In this document: in pieces, positions 12,858 to 24,752 of the stretch
Position numbering within the stretch: position 1 is the first letter of the stretch
Layout of the letters: every line of letters begins with the position of its first letter
Source: Pyrus communis
Taxonomy: Eukaryota; Streptophyta; Magnoliopsida; Rosales; Rosaceae
Length of the DNA stretch: 64,000 bases
Reading direction: 5' to 3'
Assembly (NCBI RefSeq): GCF_963583255.1
Contig: NC_084804.1
Location: forward strand, 21,954,061 to 22,018,060
Position numbers and translations under genes: made by a program
Notes under the pieces: model-generated
Told to the model about the DNA's origin: nothing
The model's input: only the letters and a program-made list of their open reading frames with translations
The model's database searches: none

Positions 12858-13377
12858 ATGTTATGGAGAAGAAAGAAAGTCCTCATTCCTAACCAAGAGG
12901 GCAATATTGTCCTTTCATAATGCAACGGTAGGTGGATTTCACACAACTTTCCTTTCTAAAGATCATCTTTAGACAATTTCTTTCGATTTGAAAATTGTTT
13001 AGTTATATATGTGAATCAAACAAGTTGACAATAATCATGAGGATATTAGATGATCTTTAGATGGAGTGATGCATATGCATTCTTTACTCATACTGCATCA
13101 CAGATTGTGGCTACAATGCGCCCTAATATTGAATGCTCCAAATTACAATAAATGACAATTTATTTGACATACGTTAATGACTAAAAGTTATATAAATTAG
13201 ATGAATTTTTCTAGAGATGTTTAGATGAAGTGATGCACATGCATTCTTTACCCGTACTACATCCTAGGATGTGACATATTGAATGCCCCAAATTCATAGC
13301 CGTATAATCTAAATTTTAAACATTTCGTAACAGTAAGATTTAAATATTCAAATATGACGGTTGCTTTTCTAAATATC

Positions 13378-13416
<39 letters not shown>

Positions 13417-13441
13417 CTTGAGCTCCTCAGCATTTCTTGGA
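12858..13441. other. Intergenic and 5' region of SCO2, with (CT)n
   Basis: No gene seen. A short repeated text (GATGCA(T/C)ATGCATTCTTTAC) occurs at about 13068 and 13228. A (CT)n run at 13380-13408 lies about 35 bp before the SCO2 start and probably belongs to its 5' UTR, a common place for CT repeats in plants. Confidence 0.4.
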
Positions 13442-15914
13442 ATGTTGGCTACTAACCCTCGCCTCTTCTTCCCCACCAGACTCTCACCCCTCCGTTGCGG
13501 CTCCGGCACCGGCACCGGCGACCTCCCCCGGGGCCCCACATTCCCCCGCCCAATCCAATTCCCCTCTGCCACCGCTGACGGGGCTTCCATCGGCGTCCAA
13601 ATTGGCCAAGACTCTGACCTCGACGGCGGCAGCAATGGCAGTTCTGGTGTTAAGGTGAGCGCCAAGGAGAGGAAATGGTCGCGTGATAGAGAGAGCTACT
13701 TGTTCGACAACGGTGACGCCCTCCCGCTCCCCATGACTTATCCCAATACGTCTCCGGTCTCGGTGGAGGAGATTGACCGGAGGCTCCGATGCGATCCTGT
13801 ACTTGAGGTCAGAATCTAACTTCTTGTATTCTGCAAAGTTGCTTGTGGATCATTCAATCAAAATATTTGTTAAAAAGATAAGGAAATTGTTGTAGGATTG
13901 CAAGGAAGTTGTGTACGAATGGACAGGAAAGTGCAATAGTTGCCAAGGCTCGGGATTTGTAAGTTATTACAACAAAAGAAGAAAAGAGACAGTCCGCAAA
14001 TGCGTACCCTGCCAAGGAATTGGTATGTATGATTCTACATTTTCTTCTCTTATGGGGGCTTACTGAATTGTTCATTACATATGTGTGTGTGTGTTCATAC
14101 TGTTTACTACTTTAAACACTCACACGAAGCGTAAGTAAACGGGTTTTAGCTCTTAAACAATAGATTTTGTGATACTTTGTTAAAACGCTTAGAAGCGTAT
14201 TTTGATTTTTAACATAGACTGGTACAAATACCGGTAGGCTTGTCGGAATATGTCAACGTTCTCCCGTCTAAACAATACAAGGCTAACTTATATACTCCGA
14301 CTGGTAGGCTTGACAGCCAAACTGAACACGCTTAGTGCAAATCTTGGGAATAGAGCATCATCGAGTCATTGTTCGAATTCTCTAACTTAGGCAAGTGGGA
14401 ACAAAAAGGCCTTCTTACTTGGGAATAATCCTTTGATATGTTTAATTCGGGTATCTGGAAGTTCTACTTGGTTTCTTTGCATGCCTCTGGGAAGTTTTTA
14501 TGTTGTACGTTTAGCCATTTGGCTTCTCTGAATTCTTTCTTGTATACATAAATTATGTCAAGAACTTATAGAGTTCCCTGTCATACCTCTCATTTTCTCA
14601 ATTACCGAGGCCAACAGGCGGTAGCACAACTTAACCATTGTTGGTTGGCATAAACATTGACTCCCATCTCTCTGTGTGTGTGAGAAAGAGAGATTAATAT
14701 AAGGAGCTATGATAGTATGTTATCATCTAATTTATTTAATTACATGTATTATGTTACTATCTAGTGAATTATAAGCAATCTAAGCTTGTGAAGAGCAGAT
14801 AGTACTCATACTCATGAACCGAAAGCTCTCACAGCGTCAAGGCAAAGAATCGCTCCTATTGGAAATGAAACTGTATAAGGTAGTGATTGACAGTTATCCT
14901 GAGTACAATGAACTTACTGGCTAATGTTGGACGAAGCATCCTTGTGGTTTCTGGTATATGCAATTCTTCCATCTCTCATCTGTGACTATATTCAATAGAA
15001 TTTATAGAGACAATTAGAAGCGAGAAACCAGTTCCTGTTGGCTGGTTGAGATTTTCCTCTAGTAATCATGAGTTGTATTGGTTGATGTATAAGTTTTTGA
15101 GTCCAGTCCTCAAATTAGTTTCTCGTTCAAATGTTTCTTTAAGTTGAGTTTGCAACTTAGGTGAAGGAGAAAATATATCATCTCAAGATTTACGGAATTA
15201 AATTAACTAACATAAGCATGTCTCTACTGTTTTTTTTTCAATTCTCTCTTTTTCTGCACTAAAACCTACAGATGCTCTAGTTAGGAGATGCAATTACGAG
15301 ACAGAGGCTTAGGGCCAATGAGGTAGAGGAAGACCTAGGAAGAATTGGACAGAGACTCTAAAAAAAGGCTTGGACTACTTGGATCTAATGGAAGACATGG
15401 CACAAAACAAAGGACAATGACGTTTTAGGATTCATATAGTTGACCCCACTTAGTGGGATAAGGCTTTGTTGTTGTTGTCGTCCTCTCTTTTTTGCCAACT
15501 TTCTTTTCTATTGGATGGTGGTTTAGTGCTAAAACTAGAATCAAGGACAATGTTTGGCAACCAGTTGAGCGCCATTCTTTGTTTCAATGGAAAAGGGAAG
15601 ATATACGAGGAGATATTTGATGACGTGTAAACTTTAACTTTGGTATTTACTTTATGAAGGAAGCCTTTATGGGTAGGATGCTTAAAGGGCTTGAAAGATT
15701 GTTCAAAGCTCGAAAGGAAACTTTACTGATTCCTTCGGGTCCTCATTTTTGCGTTTAATGCGTGCTTTGTAACTTTACTGATTCTTTCGTAATCCTTGTG
15801 GCTTTGAATTACAACCTTACCGAGACATTTACCATTGCAGGATATGTACAGAAGATAACAGCTCGCAAGGACATTGAAGTGATGGAGGATTTGGATAACG
15901 GAAAACCGCCATGA
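13442..15914 (+). CDS. SCO2: Chloroplast DnaJ-type zinc-finger protein, SCO2/CYO1 homologue
   Basis: Three exons: 13442-13807, 13896-14022 and 15841-15914, giving 188 residues (Arabidopsis SCO2 is about the same size, from memory). Residues 1-~45 are rich in Ser, Pro and Arg, consistent with a chloroplast transit peptide. The core has [22 protein letters not shown], then two CxxCxGxG motifs, C135-NSC-QGSG and C158-VPC-QGIG: half of a DnaJ zinc-finger domain with no J domain. The end is [23 protein letters not shown]. In the family this thylakoid protein has disulfide-isomerase activity and is needed for thylakoid formation in cotyledons. An in-frame upstream TTG is not used; the first ATG is taken as start. 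Intron 2 (1.8 kb) holds a LINE 3' end. Confidence 0.85.
15270..15482 (+). mobile_element. RTE-type LINE 3' end inside SCO2 intron 2
   Basis: Translating the plus strand gives a broken version of the C-terminal LINE signature: G-GRPRK-W, then [13 protein letters not shown] and [15 protein letters not shown], ending in a (GTT)n-like tail. The protein end and 3' simple repeat are typical of plant RTE elements. No ORF survives; only the last ~200 bp are present. Confidence 0.7.
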
Positions 15915-16286
15915 GCTAAACGGAGTTATTTCTTACGAGACTTTTTCGTATACCAGGAAATATTTTACGATTAGTTTGGTGTACCGGGAAAAAAAGTAAA
16001 GCCACTCTTCAAAAGGAGAGTTTTGAGTAGGAGAAAGGAGATTGTAGTTGCTTGTAGCTTTTCTAAAGAATGTATTCTTTCTTATCTATTCCTAGCTTTT
16101 TCCGTCAGTTATCACCTAAGAATCTTTTGTTCTTGAGTTACCCCAAATTGGTAAAGGAATCAAATTGTTGTGTTCAGTATATAAAGATCGGAGACACCTG
16201 GTTTCTGCAATCTCGTAGTGAGGGCTACCTGGACCGTTGCATTGAAGTTTGATTTTCGTAGTTCTTCTTGATCAGCTGAGACGAAT

Positions 16287-16841
16287 ATGGCGAATGCAAA
16301 CTTCCTCGACTTCCAGTACAACCTCTCAAAGAGGAAGTTTCTGCGCAAACCATCTCAGATGTTTTCCTTTCGAGACAGGCAAAACTCCGGCATGGCACCT
16401 ACTTTTGAGCCAAATCCCAATGAGATGAAGAAAGTATTTGAAAAGTTCGACTCCAACAAAGATGGGAAGATATCTCAGGCGGAGTACAAGGCGATACTGA
16501 GAGCACTGGGAAAGGCAAACATGATTGGAGAAGTGCCGAAGATTTTCAAGATTGTTGATCTGGATGGGGATGACTTTATCAATTTCAAGGAGTTCATGGA
16601 AGTACACAAGAAGGGAGGGATTCGAACGATGGACATCCAGGATGCTTTTCGGACGTTTGATTTGAACGGCGATGGAAAGATAAGTGCAGAAGAAGTTATG
16701 GAAGTGCTGAGGAGGTTGGGGGAGAGGTGCAACCTTGAAGACTGCCGGCGGATGGTGAGAGCGGTTGACACTGATGGGGATGGTATGGTTGACCTAGATG
16801 AGTTCATGAACATGATGACTCGTTCCATGAGACCAGCATAG
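16287..16841 (+). CDS. Calmodulin-like protein with four EF-hands
   Basis: Intronless ORF of 184 residues. A basic N-terminal extension of about 45 residues is followed by four EF-hand loops: residues 55-66 (D-S-N-K-D-G..E), 91-102, 125-136 (D-L-N-G-D-G..E) and 161-172 (D-T-D-G-D-G..E). Loop 2 has Asp instead of the usual Gly at position 6 but keeps the acidic ligands and Glu at position 12, so all four could bind calcium. Family: plant CML calcium sensors; the exact member is not recognised. Only 372 bp separate it from the stop of SCO2 on the same strand, so the promoter is short or the SCO2 3' UTR overlaps it. An alternative start at Met36 would remove the N-terminal extension. Confidence 0.9.
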   Translation: MANANFLDFQYNLSKRKFLRKPSQMFSFRDRQNSGMAPTFEPNPNEMKKVFEKFDSNKDGKISQAEYKAILRALGKANMIGEVPKIFKIVDLDGDDFINFKEFMEVHKKGGIRTMDIQDAFRTFDLNGDGKISAEEVMEVLRRLGERCNLEDCRRMVRAVDTDGDGMVDLDEFMNMMTRSMRPA

Positions 16842-17698
16842 AGCAATAGAGACCTAATTTTCATTTGTGTTTCTGTGTGTTTATGTAAATCCATGTGAAG
16901 CACTTTAGTGTGGAATTTGCCTTGCATGGAGAATGGTAGTAGCATAATGTGAGATTACGTTGTTCCCCAAAGACAACAAATGCTTCTCTTATTTTCTTCG
17001 AGATAATATGCCCTGTAACTGGTGGTATAATTTGCCTCGTGTTTATCTCGCTCATCACATGATCAAGACACAATTGTGTTTTATCTTGCTCATCACATGA
17101 TCAAGACACGAGGGGATATACAACTAGAGAGAGCTAAGAATCTCATCAAAATATAGTCTTATGAACATCATCTAAATTGGACACTGGTCATCTATCATGC
17201 CAAAGTCCCTCTTTTCTTGTTTTATAAATGGGGGCGGTAAATTCGAATTCGGGACGTCTTCTAATATTGAGCAGAAAAAGTACCACTAGACCAAAAAAAT
17301 TCATGCAATTTAACTAAATACCAAAACACCATCTGTGCACCATAAAGTTAGAGAAACAACCATCCTGACATGTTTTGACAGTATGTTCTAATAGCTTCAA
17401 GACATCATTGACCAAAATACAGCTATTTCCATAAGCATCCCATAGGAAGAAAGCAATCAGAAGGCCGAAAAAGGATAAGCAAATGTGATTTGGCATTTTG
17501 ACAAATAGATAATGCAATGCATATAAAGCTCAGTATGTATGTCGAAACAAGCAGTGGATGGTTAATCTCCTACCAACTAGAAGCACGGGTACTGGTCTGC
17601 AAAGGATACCGTATATAGCTCGGCATTGTTCGAAATTTTTACACACCAAACTGCAACTGGGAAGACTCTTTAGACAGCTCTGAGGTGACATCTGCTCT
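16842..17698. other. Convergent intergenic region with a short tandem repeat
   Basis: Lies between the convergent 3' ends of the CML and PPR genes. The motif GCTCATCACATGATCAAGA occurs twice about 38 bp apart (about 17050 and 17089). A SINE-like minus-strand fragment may lie at 17225-17300. No gene seen. Confidence 0.45.
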
Positions 17699-19579
17699 TC
17701 ACCAATAATCCCCGCAAGAGCATTTTCCGTCCTTGAAATGATGGAATCGTTTGTTGTCCCTGACGATCAATTCCCTTCCAACAATCTTCGACATGATCTT
17801 AATGGCATTATGGCAGTCACCGCAGACGCGGAGGTTCTTGATGATCCTAAGAGTTTGCCTTGGCGGAGTACTGATGAGACCATACGCAATTGCCAAACGC
17901 TCACTATGATAAAGCAAGGCCTGCTCCTTAGCCTCCTGATCAATGTCATGAAGGACATATCTTGTGTCTGGCACATAGCCTCCTCCTTTCATCGCAGCAA
18001 GAGCCTTTAACTTCTCATCATCCTTGTAGAGCGTTGGATTTTTAAACTCACTAATTCTGTTCTTCCCATCAAGCATGCTAATAGCAGTATGCTTTTTCGG
18101 TGGTGGAGTTGGGATCTTATTCGCAACAGCCTTTGACGGGTCAAGAGCAACCATCAACTCCTCAGCATGATCTTCAAGATCAATATCTCCATGAATCCGA
18201 GCATAACTTTTCAATGCCTCCCAAACCGGCGCTGTAGCCACAAATGGGAGCTTCTCAATATAATCAATTGCTTCGTAAAGATGACCACATTTTCCAAGCA
18301 CATCTAAAACTCCCATATAATGCTCCACTCCTGGAGAAATTCCATACTCAGTTTTCATCGACTCAAAATGTATAAATGCTTCTTCCACCGCATCTGCACT
18401 AGCGCAAGCTGAGAACACTGCAAGGAAAGTTTCGGAATTGGGTTGCAACCCTTTCTCCCTCATCACCTCAAACATCTGCAATCCATCATCTCCTAACCCA
18501 TTATCCGCATACCCATTAATCATTAAATGCCAAGAATCAATATTCTTCTCAAGCATATGATCGAACACTCTCCGTGCATCAGTCATGCTCGCACACTTTC
18601 CATACATTTCAATGATTTTATGGATTAACTCACGATTAACCCTGCAGGTAGACTGCAAAAAGAAATCATGAGCCTTTTTTGCGTCCTCGAGCGACTTCAA
18701 CCTCCCGCACAACTCAAACAAAGAACGAAAGCAATCAGTATCAGCCTTGATCCCTTCCTTATCCATCAACTCAAGGGCTTCTTTAGCCTTTCCCTCTTGG
18801 CACAACCTCCTCAAATCATCGATCGAACGGGGCACAACTTCCGGGGTTTGATTCACAGCCTGAGCAGGGTTTTGAAGTTGTGGGCTCCACCGATTAGGGT
18901 TTTGAGGTTGGGGGCTCCACTGGTTAGGGTTTTGAGCTGGTGGGCTCCACTGATTACGGTTTCCAGGTTGTGGGTATCCTTGATTGGGATTGTTCCACTG
19001 ATTTGGGCTTCTGGGTTGCTGAAAATTGGGGCTCGGAGGAGGAGGATTCACCTGGTTAGGGTTTTGATACTGAGGAGTGCCCTGCCCCTGCCCCTGCCCC
19101 TGCCCCTGAGCCGGACTCCACTGATTCGAGTTTCCGCGTTGTGGGTAGCTCTGATTCTGGTTAATCTGGTTAGGATAGCCGCGATTGGGATAGTCCGAAC
19201 CCTGATTAGGATATCCCCGATTGGGATAGCTCTGGTTCTGACCCTGATAATTGAACTGATTCCCAGGCCTCTGGCCCTGGGTCTGCGAATTCCACTGGTT
19301 TGGGTTGCCGTATCCCTGACCTTCTGGGCTCCACTGGTGAGGGTTCGCCTGGTCATTGAAATACCTAGGATCGGACGGCGGGGGTTGCTGCTGAGGAGGC
19401 CTCGGGTACTCATTTGGGACGGCGGAGGTGCTTAGGGTTTTCGCTGATGTTAGGGTTGGGATGGCAGTGGTGTTGTTGCCGTGAAAGGAGGCGAAATGAG
19501 AAGGGTGAAGAGGCCGTAACTTTAAGAAAGGAGACAGCGAAGGGCTTCGTGCGCGTCGAATCGCCATGAGAGACGCCAT
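17699..19579 (-). CDS. DYW2: PPR-DYW protein, DYW2-like organellar RNA-editing factor
   Basis: Single-exon ORF of 626 residues. Residues 1-~50 are Arg/Ser-rich and suit an organelle transit peptide. Residues ~60-245 are an unusual Gln/Asn/Pro/Gly/Tyr-rich stretch with NPNQWSP-type repeats. A few PPR motifs follow (~250-470), then E-like and DYW domains. The DYW deaminase keeps HSE at 558-560, the C586-GD-C589 pair, HH at 613-614 and the terminal CSCGDYW. Few PPRs and a low-complexity N terminus match the At2g15690 (DYW2)/MEF8 group, which supplies a DYW domain in trans to E+ class editing proteins in mitochondria and chloroplasts. The family assignment is from memory; no lesion is visible. 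A (CCCCTG)n run at ~19081-19110 encodes GQGQGQG. Confidence 0.9.
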   Translation of the reverse strand: MASLMAIRRARSPSLSPFLKLRPLHPSHFASFHGNNTTAIPTLTSAKTLSTSAVPNEYPRPPQQQPPPSDPRYFNDQANPHQWSPEGQGYGNPNQWNSQTQGQRPGNQFNYQGQNQSYPNRGYPNQGSDYPNRGYPNQINQNQSYPQRGNSNQWSPAQGQGQGQGQGTPQYQNPNQVNPPPPSPNFQQPRSPNQWNNPNQGYPQPGNRNQWSPPAQNPNQWSPQPQNPNRWSPQLQNPAQAVNQTPEVVPRSIDDLRRLCQEGKAKEALELMDKEGIKADTDCFRSLFELCGRLKSLEDAKKAHDFFLQSTCRVNRELIHKIIEMYGKCASMTDARRVFDHMLEKNIDSWHLMINGYADNGLGDDGLQMFEVMREKGLQPNSETFLAVFSACASADAVEEAFIHFESMKTEYGISPGVEHYMGVLDVLGKCGHLYEAIDYIEKLPFVATAPVWEALKSYARIHGDIDLEDHAEELMVALDPSKAVANKIPTPPPKKHTAISMLDGKNRISEFKNPTLYKDDEKLKALAAMKGGGYVPDTRYVLHDIDQEAKEQALLYHSERLAIAYGLISTPPRQTLRIIKNLRVCGDCHNAIKIMSKIVGRELIVRDNKRFHHFKDGKCSCGDYW

Positions 19580-19824
19580 TTCTGAGGGAGATTTTAGCCT
19601 AAACCCTAATGAAATGCTCTGCTCAATCCTTGTGTATAAAACCCGCGACTTAAATTAAGACTCGGTTTGTGCTCGACTGTACATACAAGCCTTTTTAATC
19701 TTGACAGTCCAATATCATCCTACTGTTGAGATTAAGCCACCTATTTTAACAAATGCTCTGCTCAATTTTTTTTTATTTTATTTTTATTTTTTATTTATTT
19801 TATTTTTATTTTTATTTTTTTTAA
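19580..19824. other. 5' flank of the PPR gene, T/A-rich
   Basis: Upstream region of the DYW2-like gene, ending in a long T-rich tract (TTTTATTTTTATTT type) at about 19769-19822 next to the split SINE-like repeat. Confidence 0.4.
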
Positions 19825-19903
19825 GTCACTCAGTACTATGGTTTAAAGGTATTCCTCCTCACTTTGAAGCAAGAGGTCTTAGGTTCTCATGGATGACAAA
19901 TTC
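19825..19903 (+). repeat. SINE-like repeat, 5' half (split by retrotransposon)
   Basis: Contains GGTTTAAAGGTATTCCTC and AGAGGTCTTAGGTTCTC, the head of a common plant SINE-like repeat as I remember it. It stops at AATTC (19899-19903) exactly where an LTR begins. Its missing second half starts with AATTT at 39380 in the same orientation. Confidence 0.7.
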
Positions 19904-20803
19904 TGACACCCAGACCCCGAACGTCCACCTGGACTCTGAATTGAGCTGTGCTGGTCGATAGCTGGAGGGTGACGAAACCATAAAGTGTAGTGATGTAGAA
20001 ACGTGAATAAATTTAAACCTAAAAGTGCCTAAATACAAGAGTTCGTTGTGAGCGGGAATGAACCCAATTCACACGTGATGACCCTAAAATAGGGTGAGAA
20101 ATTATACCATCGAAGGTAACTCGTCTACCCCAAAATTTGCCAAGAATCCTCGTCGATATGAAAGCTCAGTTACTAAAACCTGGAGGGGCAAAAAATAAGG
20201 GTGAGTGGGCCTGAAAATAAAGTTTTAATAAAAACATTTGAAAACGTTAGAACCCTTCGCCGTAAAACATGTATAGTTTCCAAAATATACATACTACGTA
20301 TAATATGAAAATACTTATCGTAGCCTGCAAAACGTAAATAAGGCATGACATCCCAAAATTACAAAATCTCAACAGTAATATAAGTAAAATTAGGTGCTCA
20401 ACAAACTATGCTAGCACACGAGTCGGAGTCGCCTAATGTGATCTGTACGACAAGACTGACCCATACACGTGAATGACTGGCCTTGGCTCGGGGTGAGCAC
20501 TAACAGGTGCAGCAATGATGAGTAGACTACGTAAATATAAGCATGCCACAACAATTCAATAATTCTAATCAACATAATAAACTTACCTGCGCTTCTTGTA
20601 GGATTATTTAGGCACTTCACGACAGTGCAACATTTCTTATAACATTATTTAATCATGGCATCAAAGATTATCAGCATACCTGTGCATCTCGTAGGATTTA
20701 TGATAACTTCATAATTTTCCGTTATTTCGCTAATTCTTATAAATTTTCGTCTAAATCAGGCATACGTAAGAAATTCTTTTCCAAGCATAAATGGAAACTA
20801 TCA

Positions 20804-20854
<51 letters not shown>

Positions 20855-20945
20855 TATAAAAAGGAAAAGACCCACTCACCTGAAGTCCGTGCTACAACTC
20901 CTTAACATGAACATCGAGACGTCATTAACGATCGTCGTCTAGAAC
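19904..20945 (-). repeat. LTR 3' part, minus orientation
   Basis: About 1040 bp that pair as an inverted repeat with roughly 21034-22266. Shared landmarks in opposite orientation: ACTTCAGGTGAGTGGG, GCATTAGGCGACTCCGACTCG-like text, GGGATGTCATGCCTTATTTA and GCACTTTTAGGTTTAAA. Contains a (TA)n tract at ~20806-20851. Confidence 0.8.
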
Positions 20946-22266
20946 AAATTTCAAATCATTCTAGAACACTTAGGGATGTGTTTTATGTAAGCTACGTGTT
21001 TTATCGATAAGAATTCTGAGACATGATTTGATATTTGTTATAAGTGACAATCGTTAGTGATGCCTCGATATTCGTGCTAGGAAGTTGTAGCGTGGACTTC
21101 AGGTGAGTGGGTTTTTCCTTTTTTATAGTATATATATATATGATTGATAGTTTCCATTTATGTATTTGGAAAAGAATTTCTTACGTACGCCTGGTCTAGA
21201 CTAAAGTTTATAAGAATTAGCGAAATAACAGAAAATTATGAAGTTATCATAAATTTTACTGGATGCATAGGTATGCTTATAATCTTTGATGCCTTGATTA
21301 AATAATGTTATAAGAAATGTTGCACTATTGTGAGATGCCTAAATAATCCTACAGGATGCTCAGGTAAGTTTTTTATGTTGATTATAATTATTGAATTGTT
21401 ATGACATGCTTATATTTATGTAGTCTGCTCATCATTGTTGCACCCTGTTGTTAGTGCTTACCCGATTCACTTGTATGTTCACCTCCGCACCACACGCTCG
21501 CCTTAGATCCAAGAAGGTGCAAGTCCTGTCATACAGGTCGCATTAGGCGACTCCAACTCGTAGGTGACCGCGATTTATCGCCAGTCTTTACGTGATCGAA
21601 GCACTAGAGTGTATATTATGATTACACCCAGTCCTATCGTACAGGTCGCATTAGGTGACTCCGACTCGTGTGCTAGCATAGATTGATGAGCATTAGTTCA
21701 GTCGTATAGGTCGCATTAGGCGACTCCGACTGTTGTGTTAGCATAGTTTGTTGAGCACCTAATTTTACTTACATTACTGTTAAGAGTTTGTAATTTTGGG
21801 ATGTCATGCCTTATTTACATTTTGCAGGCTATGGTAAGTATTTTCATACTATACATAGTATGTATATTTTGGAAACTATACAAGTTTTACGGCGAGGGGT
21901 TATAACGTCTTCAAAGGTTTTTATTAAAACGTTATTTTCAGGCCCACTCACCCTTATTTTTTGCCTTTCCAGGTTTTAATGGTTGAGCTTTCATATCAAC
22001 AACGATTCTTAGAAAATCTTGGGGTATACAATTACCTTCGATGGTACAATTTCTCACCCTATTGTACTGTACTGTACTTATACTATGTCATCCATGTGAA
22101 TTGGGTTCATTCCCGCTCATAGCACACTTTTGTATTTAGGCACTTTTAGGTTTAAATTTATTCACATTTTTACATCACTACTCTTTATGGCTTCGTCACC
22201 CTCCAAGTGTCGACTAGCACAGCTCGATTCGGAGTCCAAGTGGATGTTTTGGGTCAGGGTGTGTCA
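20946..22266 (+). repeat. LTR 3' part, plus orientation, followed by primer site
   Basis: Begins TTTCAAATCATTCTAGAAC, a text also found near 39107 in the other LTR, and ends GGGTGTGTCA. Contains three degenerate copies of a GGTCGCATTAGGCGACTCC motif (about 21536, 21643 and 21708); the inverted partner has one. The arms make a palindrome of about 2.3 kb with an ~86-bp unpaired centre. Confidence 0.8.
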
Positions 22267-22269
22267 GTT

Positions 22270-22281
22270 TGGTATCAGAGC
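22270..22281 (+). other. Primer-binding site (initiator Met tRNA type)
   Basis: TGGTATCAGAGC follows the LTR end by three bases. It matches the usual Ty3/gypsy primer site complementary to the 3' end of initiator Met tRNA. Confidence 0.85.
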
Positions 22282-24661
22282 ATAAATTTGGGCAGTATTG
22301 CGTTCATCACACGTGTGATGTAAGCATTTTTTATTCTTGAGCCTAATTTCCGAATCCTGCCACCTCGTTGAGTACGAAAAATGTATTAACTTTTTCTCTA
22401 AGTTTTGGTGACTTAGACGACTTATCGACATTCTAGAATATCGTTTTGGCAGACGCCTCTAGATTTAAGCGACAAACCTCCCTGCCAAGGAAAGATGTGG
22501 ATTTGAGACAAGTTGATGGCCCTGAAGTAGGGCTACTATATCGATAGTTGTGCATCACGGGGGATTTACCCATCAATTCCACTACCATCTAGTCATTTTT
22601 ACCAACCCTTTCGAGAATGGAAGCTAATAATAGTTTTGATCCCTTGGCATTATCCGTTAGTATACATTCTATCGAAATTCCTACAAAGTTGTACTTTCGT
22701 CAAAATTTCCAGAAATGTCTCTAGTGTCAATGTGGTGCTAAAAAAGTAGCACTCGACATAAGAACATCAGGGGGACAATCACTTGTGGTCCCTGAACAGT
22801 ACGAATCTTTCCAAACCCACTAGTGTGCGAGTTGTTATACCTACGGTCAGTAGAAATCCTCGAAGTAGTAAGTATTTTCCCTAGAATTAATGAAACCACT
22901 TCACCAGACCAGTTCCTTACCAATCGTCCATTAACTAACTATCCGAGCGGGCTCTAACCTGTAATTAGCTTATGGTGGCACTATTAATTGACGATACTGT
23001 CAGATATCCAAGAACTGTCAACCAGTATTCAGGCGGTATGATTTCTAATACCAAACACATGCTAGTATATGGGAGTGATACCTTTGTGCCAGAACGCGGT
23101 TCACAGTTTCATTGTAGCGAACAATATCAAAATATCATAATTATGTTAATTAGTGGCCCGACTGTTAGACTGATTAACAATGGCTACTTAAGCCGAAGAA
23201 ACAAAATCATGGAAACTTAGGAGCATACTTTGTAATAAGACAGTAAACTCACGGTTATGTTAACCATATTACCCATTTAGGTAATCAAAACTTCTTCGAC
23301 TAGCCACCTCTCGATCACTTCCATAAGTAGACAGTAGAATCAAAATACGAGATGATATCTCACTGTTAGAGTGATTTGAGTGTCAAGAAAACTATAAAGA
23401 CCTTTTAGTTCGTGTCGTAGAGTTGGTTAGTAGTATAGTACATTTCGAGGACATATACCTTTGGCGTCATGTCTCAAAATTTTACTTGGGATGCCACCGA
23501 ATGCAAGAAGTAGAGTACACGATCAATCCACTTTCTCATACTACATCAGTTTTCCTTGCATCTTTTCGAACAAGTCCTACATTATTGAGATAACTAAGTT
23601 ACTAAAGCTTATTTATTAGGAATTTACCCAACCAAACACCTTATCTAGGGAACCTCAAAGGTGAAAGATCGAACTTTAGGTTCGCACCTAGATTTTAGCA
23701 ACTTAATCAGGTGATGATTAAAACCGTTAACCCATACTTTGAATTGATGGTCTACCCGACCACTTTTGGAACTCGAGTTTTCTTTCATAGCTTGTTGAAT
23801 TCGTTGTAGTCTTACAAACGACTTTCCCATCTACTTTAGCAGCAAGATCAAACTTCCTAAATACCAACAGTCAACTTTATACCAAATTTCTCAAATGTTA
23901 GTTGGTTAAATTGGTACATTTTTTGGGAGACGTGATCTTGGTAGACGATATTTTTTTCTTCTTCCCAAAAGGTTGTAATGGAAGAAAGTTGAAATTCTCA
24001 TGAAGTATTGTGAAATTCGAGATATCTTTGGCCTTGTCGATTTTATCAGCAATTTGTTAGCGATCTTTTGGCTATAGTAGTTTTCCTCACTTATCGATCG
24101 AGGAAAGTTAGTATAGTTGTGATGTTAGATATGAATAAAGTTTCTGACAACTGAACTATTGTCTCATCTCACCTTTGTTTTACACCTTTCGATGACATTG
24201 ATCATTTTGGAAATCCATGTTGACATGTTCCTTGGACATTCCGATTGTGCAGAGTTAGCATAGTGGAGTATCACTTATATTTTTCAACGGTTAGAACCGT
24301 CCGAAAGTAAACCATCTTATTCATGACCTGGAGTCAACAGTAGTCAACTTCATTTGAAAACCGGATGACACTTCTCTGTAGAGAAACGTGTCCAAAATCT
24401 TTATCAATCTTAGACCTCTCAAGTGCATATTCATTTGAAAAGAATTAGATTTCTGACAATGGCATTAGAGGAACCAAATTAACATCTACGATTGCACTAC
24501 CGTGCATTCCTCCGGTTGTGCAAATGTAATTATTATTTACCAAATCAAAAGACGTGTGTACCTTTGCACACCTTCAGCTTGTCTAATCTCATTTCAAGTG
24601 GAATTCACGAGTATTGACATGGCATTACCTACAAACCACCAAGAAATCGTTCGAATGGTTA
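22282..24661 (+). pseudogene. Decayed gypsy internal region (pol traces)
   Basis: No ORF over about 85 codons. Plus-strand translation around 23735-24110 gives broken RT pieces in order: a FELMVYPTTFGTRVFFHSLLN-like piece resembling the MPFGLTNAP block, then VILVDDIFF resembling the catalytic V-DD block, then YQQFVSDLLAI resembling the RNase H connection. Many stops and frameshifts. The region is interrupted at 24661 by the Tat LTR. Confidence 0.55.
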
Positions 24662-24752
24662 TGTTTGTACCATACTTAACCAATCCCGAAACTACTAAGC
24701 ACCGACCAACAGCCATACCGTCAAGGACCCACAAGACTTTTCCTCCAACCAG

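Noticed and set aside
18668..19435. 255-codon plus-strand ORF over the PPR gene
   Set aside because: It is the antisense reading of the repetitive Gln/Asn/Pro-rich part of the DYW2-like gene; composition is Leu/Val/Ile/Arg repeats, as expected from such a shadow.
19904..22266. Two independent LTR insertions in opposite orientation, or a foldback transposon
   Set aside because: The outer flanks are halves of one SINE-like repeat with a shared 5-bp duplication that also encloses the piece at 39.4 kb. This favours one insertion with an inverted interior.
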